Positions 34,977 through 42,903 of a DNA stretch of 47,782 nt are shown here, piece by piece; position 1 is the stretch's first letter; the number at the start of each line of letters is the position of its first letter. Under the pieces are notes generated by a model. The model worked only from the letters and a program-made list of their open reading frames with translations. It searched no databases and had not been told where the DNA came from. Position numbers and translations under genes: made by a program. The DNA is from JBICIG01 sp043101605 (GTDB lineage Bacteria > Planctomycetota > Phycisphaerae > Phycisphaerales > UBA1924). Where the stretch lies: NCBI GenBank assembly GCA_043101605.1, contig JBICIG010000035.1, positions 1 to 47,782 of the forward strand, written 5' to 3'.

Positions 34977-35700
34977 GGTGAACTCCTTCTGACGGATGGT
35001 CCCCGGGGAGCGGGGTGGCTTCAAGCCGAATCCGCCGCGTCGGGGACGATTCCTTCACAATACCCGTACGCCGACGCTCTCACGCCGGGTCGGCCCGTCC
35101 TGACTTCGATCCTCCGGGCCCGCGGATGACGGGACCGGCTCAGAGAATCCAATGCCCGGGGCTCGGCGGGCCTGCCCGAACGAGCAGGCCGACGGCGGGC
35201 TTCTCGGACCCCCGGCTCCCGTGCCCCCGAAAGCGGGGCCGACCGGGCTGGGGGGACGCTCGCGGGCGTCGGGAAGTTCGACGCGGGTGCGGGCGGGCGG
35301 TTCCATCGGCGCGCGAGATCCGCGGTGCGATTCCACCCGGTTCGGGCGGCCCGGTCGGAGGGGGTCGGGGTGGCTTGAGATTTGCGGGGTTGCGGGCGAA
35401 GCCGCGACGCGTGGGCGTCGGCGGCGCGTTAGTTGCGCAGCAGGGAGCGATCGGCGTGAATTCATACGGAACGGTCAACGGCCCGGACGGGGCGCGTCGA
35501 TAGCCATGCCGACAAGCCGATGCGCCCGGGCAGGGGTCGAGTCTCGACTTCCCTCGGAATTCGTGCCGGGCGTCCTCGGCAAGAGAGGACTTCGAGGATC
35601 CGGGCCGGCGCGTCGCTCGCCCGGGAGGGGAACGCCCGTCGGGCGCACCAGACCCACAGAACCATTCGGCGGAATTTGATTGCAAAGAAGGAGCTCACGG
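34977..35700. other. Intergenic region of 724 bases between divergent genes
   Basis: No credible gene despite several open frames, all GC-skewed artefacts. The left part (34977-35062) is the leader of the STN gene, with TATTGT (35062-35057, minus strand) as a possible -10 box. The middle (35063-35480) shows nothing I can support. The right part (35490-35590) holds three tandem hairpins in front of the repeat-protein gene, described separately. Confidence 0.5.
35490..35590 (+). promoter_or_regulatory. Structured 5' leader of the repeat-protein gene (three tandem hairpins)
   Basis: Hairpin 1: GGGCGCGTCG (35490-35499) with CGATGCGCCC (35518-35527), ten pairs including one G-U. Hairpin 2: AGGG-GTCGAG with CTCGAC-TT-CCCT (35532-35553). 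Hairpin 3: GTCCTC (35572-35577) with GAGGAC (35585-35590), loop GGCAAGA; a second GAGGA at 35594-35598 could compete for the same arm. They lie 111-211 bases upstream of the ATG. No known riboswitch consensus was recognised. Confidence 0.45.
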
Positions 35701-37020
35701 ATGACGACGACGACCACCCAGCCCAACGGGCAGACCACCGGCACCCCGTTCATCAACAACTGGTACGGGCAGCCGATCCCCGGCGCCTACCAGACGCCCG
35801 TCAACGGGACCACGCAGACGACCGGCACGCCGGTCAACGGCCCGATCCACACTCCCATCAATGGCCAGGTCGGCACCCCGATCAACGGGCAGTTCGTCGG
35901 TCAGCCGACCAACGGGTTCGTGAGCCCCGTCGGGACGCACTACGGCACGCCGTTCAACACCCAGTTCACCACGCCGATCTGGAACCAGTTCCAGTCGCCG
36001 CTGAACACCTGGAACACCCAGTGGAACCCGGGCGTCGGCTACACCACGCCGTTCAACACGCTGATCAACACCCCGCTGAACACCCAGCTCATCAACGGGC
36101 AGCCGATCGGCTTTGCCGGGTATCCCACCCAGACCCCGGTGCAGACGATCAACCAGACCCCGATCCAGACGCCCGTTCAGGGGTACACCCCCTCGGTGTT
36201 CGACTTCTTCCCGAGCACCGTGTTCAACCGCCAGCCGTTCGGGCAGCCGGTCAACACCTTCAACTCGTTCAACACCGGCCTGAACACCGGCCTGAACAGC
36301 GGGCTGAACACGCCGAACTTCAACAACCCGTTCGTGAACACCATGCCGGTCTGGAACCAGGGCTTCGGCACCATCCCGACCGGGCTCGTCAACGGCTACA
36401 ACACGCCGACCACCGGCTACAGCCAGTTCCCGATCAACCAGTACCCGGTCAATCAGTTCCCCTTCGGCACGACCTGGAACGGGTTCAGCCCGCTGAACAC
36501 CATCCCGACCACGGGCTTCAACACCCCGACCGGATACAACACCACGCCGTTCTTCAACGGCACGGTCAACACGCCCTTCCTGAACACCCTCAACACCTTC
36601 GGGCAGTTCACCGGCAACACCTTCGGGCAGCTCCCGCAGTGGACGAACCAGCTCAACGGGTTCATCCCCTCGCCGTGGAACAACACGCTCAACACGCCGT
36701 ACCTCGGCCAGGTGAGCGGTCAGTTCAGCAACACCTTCGGCACGCCGTTCACGGGCTTCCCGATCACCCAGCAGCCGATCAACCAGTACCCGGTCAACCA
36801 GTTCCCGTTCGTGAACGGCACGCCGTGGCAGTTTCAGAGCCCGGTCAACACGCTGAACCAGTTCGGCACGCCGTTCTTCGGGCAGCCGTTCAACACGCCC
36901 TGGCAGCAGCCGACCGGCGTCTACCAGAGTTGGTCGCCGATCGGTCAGGTCAACCAGCAGAGCCAGGGCGGCGACCTCTGCCCCAACACCGGTCTGAACC
37001 TCAACCGCGACGCCGCCTGA
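35701..37020 (+). CDS. Asn/Gln/Thr/Pro/Phe-rich repeat protein without Lys or Glu
   Basis: 439 residues, no family recognised. Asn, Thr, Pro, Gly, Gln and Phe make up most of the sequence. I see no Lys and no Glu, and only a few charged residues (Asp in SVFDFF and GGDLC; two Arg-Asp/Arg-Gln sites). Units of about eight residues of the form T-P-[V/I/F/L]-[N/Q]-[G/T]-x-x-x recur, for example TPVNGPIH, TPINGQVG, TPFNTQFT, TPFNTLIN. A longer block, INQYPVNQFPF, occurs twice exactly (near 246 and 359). There is no signal peptide or membrane helix. The composition is prion-like or self-assembling. The start is fixed by AAGGAG at 35687-35692. It is followed by a terminator, so it is a single-gene unit. 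Real coding use is supported by uniform composition over the whole frame. Confidence 0.85.
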   Translation: MTTTTTQPNGQTTGTPFINNWYGQPIPGAYQTPVNGTTQTTGTPVNGPIHTPINGQVGTPINGQFVGQPTNGFVSPVGTHYGTPFNTQFTTPIWNQFQSPLNTWNTQWNPGVGYTTPFNTLINTPLNTQLINGQPIGFAGYPTQTPVQTINQTPIQTPVQGYTPSVFDFFPSTVFNRQPFGQPVNTFNSFNTGLNTGLNSGLNTPNFNNPFVNTMPVWNQGFGTIPTGLVNGYNTPTTGYSQFPINQYPVNQFPFGTTWNGFSPLNTIPTTGFNTPTGYNTTPFFNGTVNTPFLNTLNTFGQFTGNTFGQLPQWTNQLNGFIPSPWNNTLNTPYLGQVSGQFSNTFGTPFTGFPITQQPINQYPVNQFPFVNGTPWQFQSPVNTLNQFGTPFFGQPFNTPWQQPTGVYQSWSPIGQVNQQSQGGDLCPNTGLNLNRDAA

Positions 37021-37076
37021 GCGAGCGTCCGGCATTGAACCCCGCGGACGGCGAGCCCGTCCGACGCGAAACACCC

Positions 37077-37120
37077 ACGCCGGCCCGGGCGCGCCAGAGC
37101 GCTCGGGCCGGTGTTGTTTC
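37077..37120 (+). terminator. Rho-independent terminator of the repeat-protein gene
   Basis: A long hairpin: ACGCCGGCCCGGGCGC (37077-37092) pairs with GCGCTCGGGCCGGTGT (37099-37114) with two mismatches or wobbles, then TGTTTC. Confidence 0.8.
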
Positions 37121-37136
37121 TGCGTTCACCCGGCGT

Positions 37137-37445
37137 TCAGCGGTGCGCGCCCCGCCGGGCGAGCCTCCACCCGCCGCGTGCGATCGAGGCGAGCAGGACG
37201 GCGACGATCATCAGCGGCGCGACGACCGCGTGCCAGAGCAGGCACGACAGATCGACATTCCACGCCCCGATCGCCCACGCCTCACCCTCGAGGGCGAGCG
37301 TCTTGACCAGCCACGCGACCTGCACCGCCACCAGCAGCAGCGCCAGGGCGCACGCCACGCGTCGCTTCGGGCGCGGGAGCGCCACGCCCAGCCAGAGCGC
37401 GTTGAGCCCGATCCCCGCGATGAGAAGCCAGTCGCTGATCGTCAC
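37137..37445 (-). CDS. Small integral membrane protein coupled to penicillin acylase
   Basis: 102 residues with three membrane helices (about 4-22, 33-52 and 72-92) and an Arg-rich C-terminus. The GTG at 37445 overlaps the stop of the penicillin acylase gene by four bases (GTGA), so the two are translationally coupled. No family recognised. It may be an unrelated passenger or help anchor or export the acylase. Confidence 0.68.
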   Translation of the reverse strand: MTISDWLLIAGIGLNALWLGVALPRPKRRVACALALLLVAVQVAWLVKTLALEGEAWAIGAWNVDLSCLLWHAVVAPLMIVAVLLASIARGGWRLARRGAHR

Positions 37446-39745
37446 GGCCCGGCTCCGTTGGTCGCGCCCGTCGGCGCGAGCGTCATCGTGCGCACGGCCC
37501 GCTCGCGCTGGGCTTCCTGCGACAGCGGGAGCGGGGCGGTCCGGCCCTGCTCCCACAGCTCGACCTGATCGATCATGCGGTCGCTGCCCGGCCAGCCGTC
37601 CTGCCCGCCCAGCAGCACGACGCGGTTGTCGTCGATCGTGCCGAGGTCGAAGAGGATGCGGGATTGCGCGCCGAAAGTCGCGAAGTGCCGGTCGGGCTGC
37701 ACGCGGTGGGCGGACTTGACGATGGTGGTCGTCGAGCCGGCGGCGGGGATGTCGCCGAACGCGAACCGCCCGCCGATCACGGGCAGCGCCCCGAGCGGGT
37801 GCGCGACGCGGAGACGGTGCATCTCGCCCCAGGTCGTCCCGGGCGTCCACTTCTCCGAGGCGAGCTCGAGCGCGTTGACGAGCAGCGCCGGGTCGTCGAG
37901 GCGCTCGAGGTCCTCGAGCACGAACCGGTGCCCATAGGGCGCCATGCGGATCATGCTGCGGATCGCCGGGGCGTAGCGGTCTTCGTAGAGCGCATCGATG
38001 AGCGCATCGAGCGATGCCTGGTACGCGACGGCTCCGGGCGAGTCGGTCGCGTAGTCGCCGTCCCACGCGCCGAGGGTCTCGACGAGCGAGCGGGCTCGCT
38101 CGGATAGCGCGTCGGGGTCGGCGGCGGCGGCGATGGCGCGGGCGGTCGTGAGCGAAGCCCGCGAGTGCGTGTCGAGTTGGATCTGCGCGAGGTCTTCGAG
38201 CGAGAGCGAGCCGCCGGTCGCGAGCAGCTCGGTCATGCGCACCAGCCGGTCGTTGGCGTTGCCCATCGGGACGAGGTGGGGCTCGGTCGGCGTGGGGATG
38301 TTGTTGGCGCTGACGAGGAACCCGCTGGGCGGGTTGAACGCGGCGGGGAGTTCGTGGCTCGGGACGCCCGGGCCCCACGCGAACGCGGGATCCCCCGCGG
38401 GGACGGGCCCGAGGCGTGCGGCGCGTCCGGCGGCGGGGATCGCCTCGATCGCCATGACCTGCCCGATGTTGCCCGAGGAATCGCCGAAGAGCATGTTCTG
38501 CCCGCCGGTGGCGTAGGTTGCGAACGCGTTGCGGAAGGAGTCGAAGTCGGCGGCGCGGGCGGCGCGCATGAACGCAGAGGCTTCGTCGCTGGGTTCGTGC
38601 CCGCGCCAGCGGATCGCGATGTCGCCCGAGCCGAGCCGGCGCATCACGGGCGCATCGGTGAGGACCGGCCCGTGCGCCGATTCGCGGATGGTGCGCGTGC
38701 GGTCGAACCACCCGCGGACGCCGATGTTCTCGACGCGTTCGCGCCGCGGCTCCCACCCGGTGGGCAGGCGGTAGAGGGCGCTCGAGGCGCCCTGCATGTT
38801 GGTGCCGACCCACGCGATCCGCTCGCTGCGCCCGACGAGGACGAAGGGGAGCCCGGGCATGGAGAGCCCGACCTGGGCCGTCTCGGGGGTGCGCACGCCG
38901 ATGACGACCCAGAAGTTGGGCTGGGTGAGCCCGAGGTGGGGGTCGCACGCGACGAGCGCGCCGCCCGAGGCGGACCGGTCGCCGTGGACGACGAACGCGT
39001 TGGAGCCCGAGCGGGAGGCGTCGAGCAGCGCGGAGAGATCGGTGCGGGTCTCGGCGCCGTAGCTGGGGAGCCCTTCGTCGGCGAAGCTCCAGACGCGGCG
39101 GGAGAATTCCTCGGCGCCCTGCTGCCCGCGCAGCGGGATCATGCCGAGCCAGCGTCCCCAGTTGACATCGACCGACGCGAGCCGGCCGATCGTCAGAACA
39201 TCCTCGATGGTCCAGGGCTCGGAGAAGTCGATGCCGACGGTCCTGGCGTCGGCGGGGATGTCGGCGATGGTGACGCGGTAGTCGTTGAGCCCGCGCACAT
39301 AGCGGTCCATCCAGCGCCGGGTCTCGGGGGGGAGTTGCGCTGCCATCTCGGGCGCGGCACGCCCCATGTCGAGGGCGCGGAGCGCGTGGTCGATCTCGAC
39401 GGTCAGGGGCCCGGCCATCTCCGACAGGCGGCCCTGGCTGAGCTTGCGGAAGATCTCCATCTGCGTCAGCCGCAGGTGCGCGTGGACGAGCCCGATCGCA
39501 TAGGCGGCGTCGTCGTCGGACGAGGCGATGATCGAGGGGATCAGGTGCTCGTCCCAGTGGATCGTGACGGGCTCGATGAATCCGGGCCAGGCGCGGTCGA
39601 GGGCGTCGAGCCGGTCGAGGCCGTTGATGCTGCCGACCTTCGGCGGGGCGGGGAGCAGCAGCGCCATCGGGATCGCGACCAGCCCCCACAGGCCGACGGC
39701 GGCCCAGACGCGGAACGGTCGGCGTGAATGGGAGGAGGAACGCAT
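37442..39745 (-). CDS. Penicillin acylase (penicillin amidase) family N-terminal-nucleophile hydrolase
   Basis: 767 residues. The N-terminal membrane anchor or signal (about 12-32) is followed by the alpha-subunit region (VTIHWDEHLIPSIIASSDDD, AYAIGLVHAHLRLTQMEIFR). The autoprocessing site is GSNAFVVHG: cleavage before Ser248 would create the nucleophile. The beta-subunit follows with LVACDPHLGL, PFVLVGRSERIAWVGTN and GPVL. The enzyme hydrolyses amides such as acyl-homoserine lactones or aromatic acyl amides; the substrate cannot be told from sequence. There is no clear Shine-Dalgarno before the ATG at 39745. Divergent from gamma-glutamyltransferase with 83 bases between start codons. Confidence 0.9.
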   Translation of the reverse strand: MRSSSHSRRPFRVWAAVGLWGLVAIPMALLLPAPPKVGSINGLDRLDALDRAWPGFIEPVTIHWDEHLIPSIIASSDDDAAYAIGLVHAHLRLTQMEIFRKLSQGRLSEMAGPLTVEIDHALRALDMGRAAPEMAAQLPPETRRWMDRYVRGLNDYRVTIADIPADARTVGIDFSEPWTIEDVLTIGRLASVDVNWGRWLGMIPLRGQQGAEEFSRRVWSFADEGLPSYGAETRTDLSALLDASRSGSNAFVVHGDRSASGGALVACDPHLGLTQPNFWVVIGVRTPETAQVGLSMPGLPFVLVGRSERIAWVGTNMQGASSALYRLPTGWEPRRERVENIGVRGWFDRTRTIRESAHGPVLTDAPVMRRLGSGDIAIRWRGHEPSDEASAFMRAARAADFDSFRNAFATYATGGQNMLFGDSSGNIGQVMAIEAIPAAGRAARLGPVPAGDPAFAWGPGVPSHELPAAFNPPSGFLVSANNIPTPTEPHLVPMGNANDRLVRMTELLATGGSLSLEDLAQIQLDTHSRASLTTARAIAAAADPDALSERARSLVETLGAWDGDYATDSPGAVAYQASLDALIDALYEDRYAPAIRSMIRMAPYGHRFVLEDLERLDDPALLVNALELASEKWTPGTTWGEMHRLRVAHPLGALPVIGGRFAFGDIPAAGSTTTIVKSAHRVQPDRHFATFGAQSRILFDLGTIDDNRVVLLGGQDGWPGSDRMIDQVELWEQGRTAPLPLSQEAQRERAVRTMTLAPTGATNGAGP

Positions 39746-39828
39746 GCGGTGGAGGGTTCGCCCGGGACTGGAATGAGGATGCCGAAGCGGGACGGAAACA
39801 GGGTAGCATCGGCGCGGGAGGTGTCGGC

Positions 39829-41652
39829 ATGATGGCGAGGGATACGAGCCGCGGCGTGATCGGGAGGCTTGGCTTGCTGCTTGCGAGCCTCGTCGTGGTC
39901 GGCACGCTGACGGGTTGCGCAGGGAAGCGGGTTCGGGCCCCGATCGACCCGGTGTTCTTCGCGGCGGCGGTCGCGGCGGACCAGCCGCTGGCGAGCGAAG
40001 CGGGCGCGGAGATTCTGCGGGCCGGGGGGAACGCGGTCGATGCGGCGGTCGCGACGAGCTTTGCGCTCTCGGTAGTGCGTCCCTACTCGTGCGGGATCGG
40101 TGGCGGGGGGTTCATGGTCGTGCATCTCACGGAGGAGTCGGCGGCTCCCGGCTCGTATGCGCTCAATTACCGCGAGATGTCGCCGAGATTGGTGACGCCC
40201 GATCATTTCGAGAAGCTGGCGGCTGCGGGGATGGATCGCGCCGCGCGCGACGGCGGGCACGCGGTCGCCGTGCCCGGCACGGTCGCGGGATTGCTGCACG
40301 CGCTGGAGGAGTGGGGGACGATGGAGCGGGCGGCGGTGATGGCGCCGGCGATCCGGCTCGCGGAAGAAGGGTTCCTCGTCGATGAACACTACGCGGAGAG
40401 CGCGCGCGGCGTGATCCGGCTCTTCCGAGAGCGTCCGGAGTATCAGCGGCGTTTCGCGTTCACCTGGGAGCGGTTACTCGGCTCGGGGGAGATCGCGGTG
40501 GGGGATCGCATCGTGCTGCCCGAGCAGGCGGCGGCGCTGCGGCTGATCGCCGAGCGCGGCGCCGAGGCGTTCTACGAGGGGCCTATCGCCGAGGCGATCG
40601 CGCGGGCGGTGGCGCGGGATGGGGGCGTAATCGGGGCGGGGGACCTGGCGGGGTATCGCGCGGAGGAGTTGACTCCGATTCGGTTTGAGTTCGCCGGGCG
40701 CGAGGTGCTGGCGATGCCGCCGCCTTCGAGCGGGGGCGTGGCGATGATCGAGATCCTCGGGCTGCTCGAGCGGACGGGGGCGCTGACGCCCGGCGTCGAT
40801 CCGCTGGGCGATCCGCTGCGTGCGCACCAACTCGTCGAGGCGATGAAGCACGCGTTTGCCGATCGCGCGGCGCACCTGGCCGATCCCGCGTTCGCCGCGG
40901 TGCCCATCGAGCGGCTGACGAGCGACGCGTACCTCGATGGGCTGGCGAGGCGTTTCGATGCGGACCGCACGCTCGAGCCGCTGGATTACGGGAGCGCGGC
41001 GACGGCCAGTTTGCCCGATGACTCGGGCACGAGCCACATGAGCGTGGTTGATGCGCAGGGGAACGCGGTCGCGGCGACCGAGACGATCAACACCGCGTTC
41101 GGGTCGCTGCTGCCGGTGCCCGAGTTCGGGTTCTGCCTGAACAACGAGATGGACGACTTCACGACTTCGCGCGCGCCCAACGCGTACGGGTTGCTCCAGT
41201 CCGATCGCAACCGCCCGGAGCCGGGCAAGAGGCCCTTGTCGAGCATGTCGCCGACGATCGTTCTGGAAGGGGGCGAGGTCGTCGCGGTGGTGGGGGGCTC
41301 GGGGGGCCCGCGGATCATCACGGGCACGACGCAGGTGCTGCTGCGGCTGACGGCGGCGGATCAGCCGGCGCGGGATGCGGTCGCCGGGCCGAGGCTGCAC
41401 CACCAATGGTCGCCCGATGTGGTTCGGATGGAGCCGGGCGATTGGTCGAGCGCGTGGGCGGGCGAGCGGGCGGTGCTGGAGGCGGGGCTGCGCGCGCGGG
41501 GGCACGAGGTCGGCGAGATCGACGCGGTCGGGGTGGTGCAGGCGATCAAGCGGCGCGCCCACGACGGGCTGCTCGAGGCGGCGTCGGACCCGCGCAAGGG
41601 CGGGGCGCCCGTGCTGGTGACCGAGCGTGAGATCAGGGGCAGCCGGCGCTGA
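39829..41652 (+). CDS. ggt: Gamma-glutamyltransferase, lipoprotein
   Basis: 607 residues. Hydrolyses or transfers the gamma-glutamyl group of glutathione and related peptides. The N-terminus is a lipoprotein signal (LLLASLVVVGTLTGC, Cys30). The enzyme domain has GAEILRAGGNAVDAAVATSF, SCGIGGGGFMVVH and, after autocleavage, Thr401 in DSGTSHMSVVD as N-terminal nucleophile. NNEMDDF and PLSSMSPTIV follow, as in other GGTs. The ATG at 39829 has GGGAGG seven bases upstream; TAGCAT at 39804-39809 is a likely -10 box. Its last 20 bases overlap the convergent gene's 3' end. Confidence 0.94.
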   Translation: MMARDTSRGVIGRLGLLLASLVVVGTLTGCAGKRVRAPIDPVFFAAAVAADQPLASEAGAEILRAGGNAVDAAVATSFALSVVRPYSCGIGGGGFMVVHLTEESAAPGSYALNYREMSPRLVTPDHFEKLAAAGMDRAARDGGHAVAVPGTVAGLLHALEEWGTMERAAVMAPAIRLAEEGFLVDEHYAESARGVIRLFRERPEYQRRFAFTWERLLGSGEIAVGDRIVLPEQAAALRLIAERGAEAFYEGPIAEAIARAVARDGGVIGAGDLAGYRAEELTPIRFEFAGREVLAMPPPSSGGVAMIEILGLLERTGALTPGVDPLGDPLRAHQLVEAMKHAFADRAAHLADPAFAAVPIERLTSDAYLDGLARRFDADRTLEPLDYGSAATASLPDDSGTSHMSVVDAQGNAVAATETINTAFGSLLPVPEFGFCLNNEMDDFTTSRAPNAYGLLQSDRNRPEPGKRPLSSMSPTIVLEGGEVVAVVGGSGGPRIITGTTQVLLRLTAADQPARDAVAGPRLHHQWSPDVVRMEPGDWSSAWAGERAVLEAGLRARGHEVGEIDAVGVVQAIKRRAHDGLLEAASDPRKGGAPVLVTEREIRGSRR

Positions 41653-42865
41653 ACAGGTCGAGGTAGTAGAAGAAGTCGTCGCCGTCGCAGTCGTTGTCGG
41701 GGTTGGCGAAGGTGGGATCGTTGGGATCGGAGCTTCCCGTGAAGTCGCAGACGGCGAGGTCGGCGGCGGTGAAGGCGTCGAGGTAGAAGAAGAAGTCGTC
41801 GCCGTCGGTGTCGCCGTCGGGCCGGGCATAGGACGGGTCGTTGGGATCGCTCGAGCCGGTGAGGTCGGCGGGGCAGGGCTCGGCGAGCCCGGTGAGTCGC
41901 AGCAGCACGAGTTGGCTGGTGCTGAACGGGTCGCCGTCGTCGACGACTCCGACGAGTGCCCGCCCGCCGCCGGCGAGTTCCTGCCCCAGCGTGAGCCCTT
42001 CCATGTTCGCGACCCCACCGGACCAGAGCAGTGTCTTGGTGGCGGGGGTGTAGGCCGCACCGTCGAGGGCGGGGAGCGCCGAGATGTCGGTCGCGCCCGA
42101 GAGGTCGATGCGGTAGATGCGAGAGAGCAGGACCGGCGTGGTGAACGCGAGGGAGCGTTCGAGCGCGAGCAGCGAGCCGTCGGGCAGCGCGACGAGGTCG
42201 CTCAGCCCGCTGCGGCCGGGATCTCCGACGGGGATGAACGGCCCGTGCATGGGTTCGACGGTGTACGCGAACTGCCCGAGCGCGGCCCCGGTCGATTCGT
42301 CGAGTTCGAGCAAACGCACGACCGTGGCAAGCGAGGGGGTGGCGGTGGGCCCGTCGACGGTGAGGGCTTCCTCGTTGGCGGTCCAGAGCGAGGCGCCCGC
42401 GCGGGTGAGGGATTCGAAGCCGCGGTTGGCACGCTTGCTTGAGAAGACCGCGGGGATGGTGAAGCGTCGCGTGCGCACGCCGGTGGTCATGGAGAACTCG
42501 GCGACGCCCGGGCTGTTCTCTTCGCTGAGCAGGATGGTGCCGCCGTCTCCCGGGGCGATGCCCTCGAAGTCGAGGATGCGGTCGAGGGAGAGTCCTTGGA
42601 TGTCGGAGATCGAGGCGACGGTGTCGTCGGGGTTGAGCGTGAGGGTGAAGAGGAAGACCTTGCCCCCGCCGTCGAGCACGGCGGCGTAACGAGAGTCACC
42701 GAGGTATGTCACGCCGCTGGCTTCGGCGATGGCGAATGGCGCGCCCGATTGATCGATCGCCGACGACGGGAGCGGTGCGGTGTCGACCAGCGAGATCGAC
42801 AGCGGCTGGGCGCCCGAGGCGAGCGCGCAGAGGGTCAGCGCGGGCGAGACGCGGGCGAAGCTCAT
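41633..42865 (-). CDS. Secreted phytase-esterase-like protein with duplicated dockerin-like C-terminus
   Basis: 410 residues. The signal peptide (about 1-19) ends ASGAQP. The body resembles the esterase-like-activity-of-phytase family, a beta-propeller-like domain (SDSRYAAVLDGGGKVFLF-like strands, ILDFEGIAPGDGGTILLSEE, RGFESLTRAGASLWTANEEA). Residues 331-410 are two acidic repeats, each of the form C-x-[D/F]-[L/F]-TGSSDPNDP, then D-x-D-x-D-x-DDFF-Y-YLD-x-F, ending GCP. EF-hand-like calcium binding is plausible. The ATG at 42865 has GGAGAG. Overlaps ggt by 20 bases tail to tail. Confidence 0.82.
   Translation of the reverse strand: MSFARVSPALTLCALASGAQPLSISLVDTAPLPSSAIDQSGAPFAIAEASGVTYLGDSRYAAVLDGGGKVFLFTLTLNPDDTVASISDIQGLSLDRILDFEGIAPGDGGTILLSEENSPGVAEFSMTTGVRTRRFTIPAVFSSKRANRGFESLTRAGASLWTANEEALTVDGPTATPSLATVVRLLELDESTGAALGQFAYTVEPMHGPFIPVGDPGRSGLSDLVALPDGSLLALERSLAFTTPVLLSRIYRIDLSGATDISALPALDGAAYTPATKTLLWSGGVANMEGLTLGQELAGGGRALVGVVDDGDPFSTSQLVLLRLTGLAEPCPADLTGSSDPNDPSYARPDGDTDGDDFFFYLDAFTAADLAVCDFTGSSDPNDPTFANPDNDCDGDDFFYYLDLFSAGCP
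41636..41875 (-). repeat. Duplicated dockerin-like repeats, first gene
   Basis: Encodes two repeats of about 40 residues sharing TGSSDPNDP and DxDGDDFFxYLDxF. The plus strand shows repeated AGAAGAAGTCGTCGCCGTCG-type blocks. It matches 42907-43146 almost residue for residue. Confidence 0.8.
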
Positions 42866-42903
42866 GGGGCGCTCTCCGGAGCCGGCGGGCGGCGGGTGGA
42901 TGG

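Noticed and set aside
35025..35480. Several overlapping open frames of 70-180 codons in the large intergenic gap
   Set aside because: No start signals, no domains and mutually overlapping in several frames, as expected from stop-poor GC-rich DNA.
35490..35600. Known riboswitch (cyclic di-GMP or other) in the long leader
   Set aside because: The hairpins do not carry the conserved loop sequences of the riboswitch classes I know; left as an unassigned structured leader.
35701..37020. CRISPR-like or microsatellite array
   Set aside because: The repetition is at protein level with irregular spacing, in one uninterrupted reading frame with a Shine-Dalgarno; there are no constant direct repeats with unique spacers.
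37137..39905. Open frame of 922 codons on the minus strand
   Set aside because: It is a shifted frame over the penicillin acylase gene; only its last 102 codons, downstream of the acylase stop, look like a real membrane protein.
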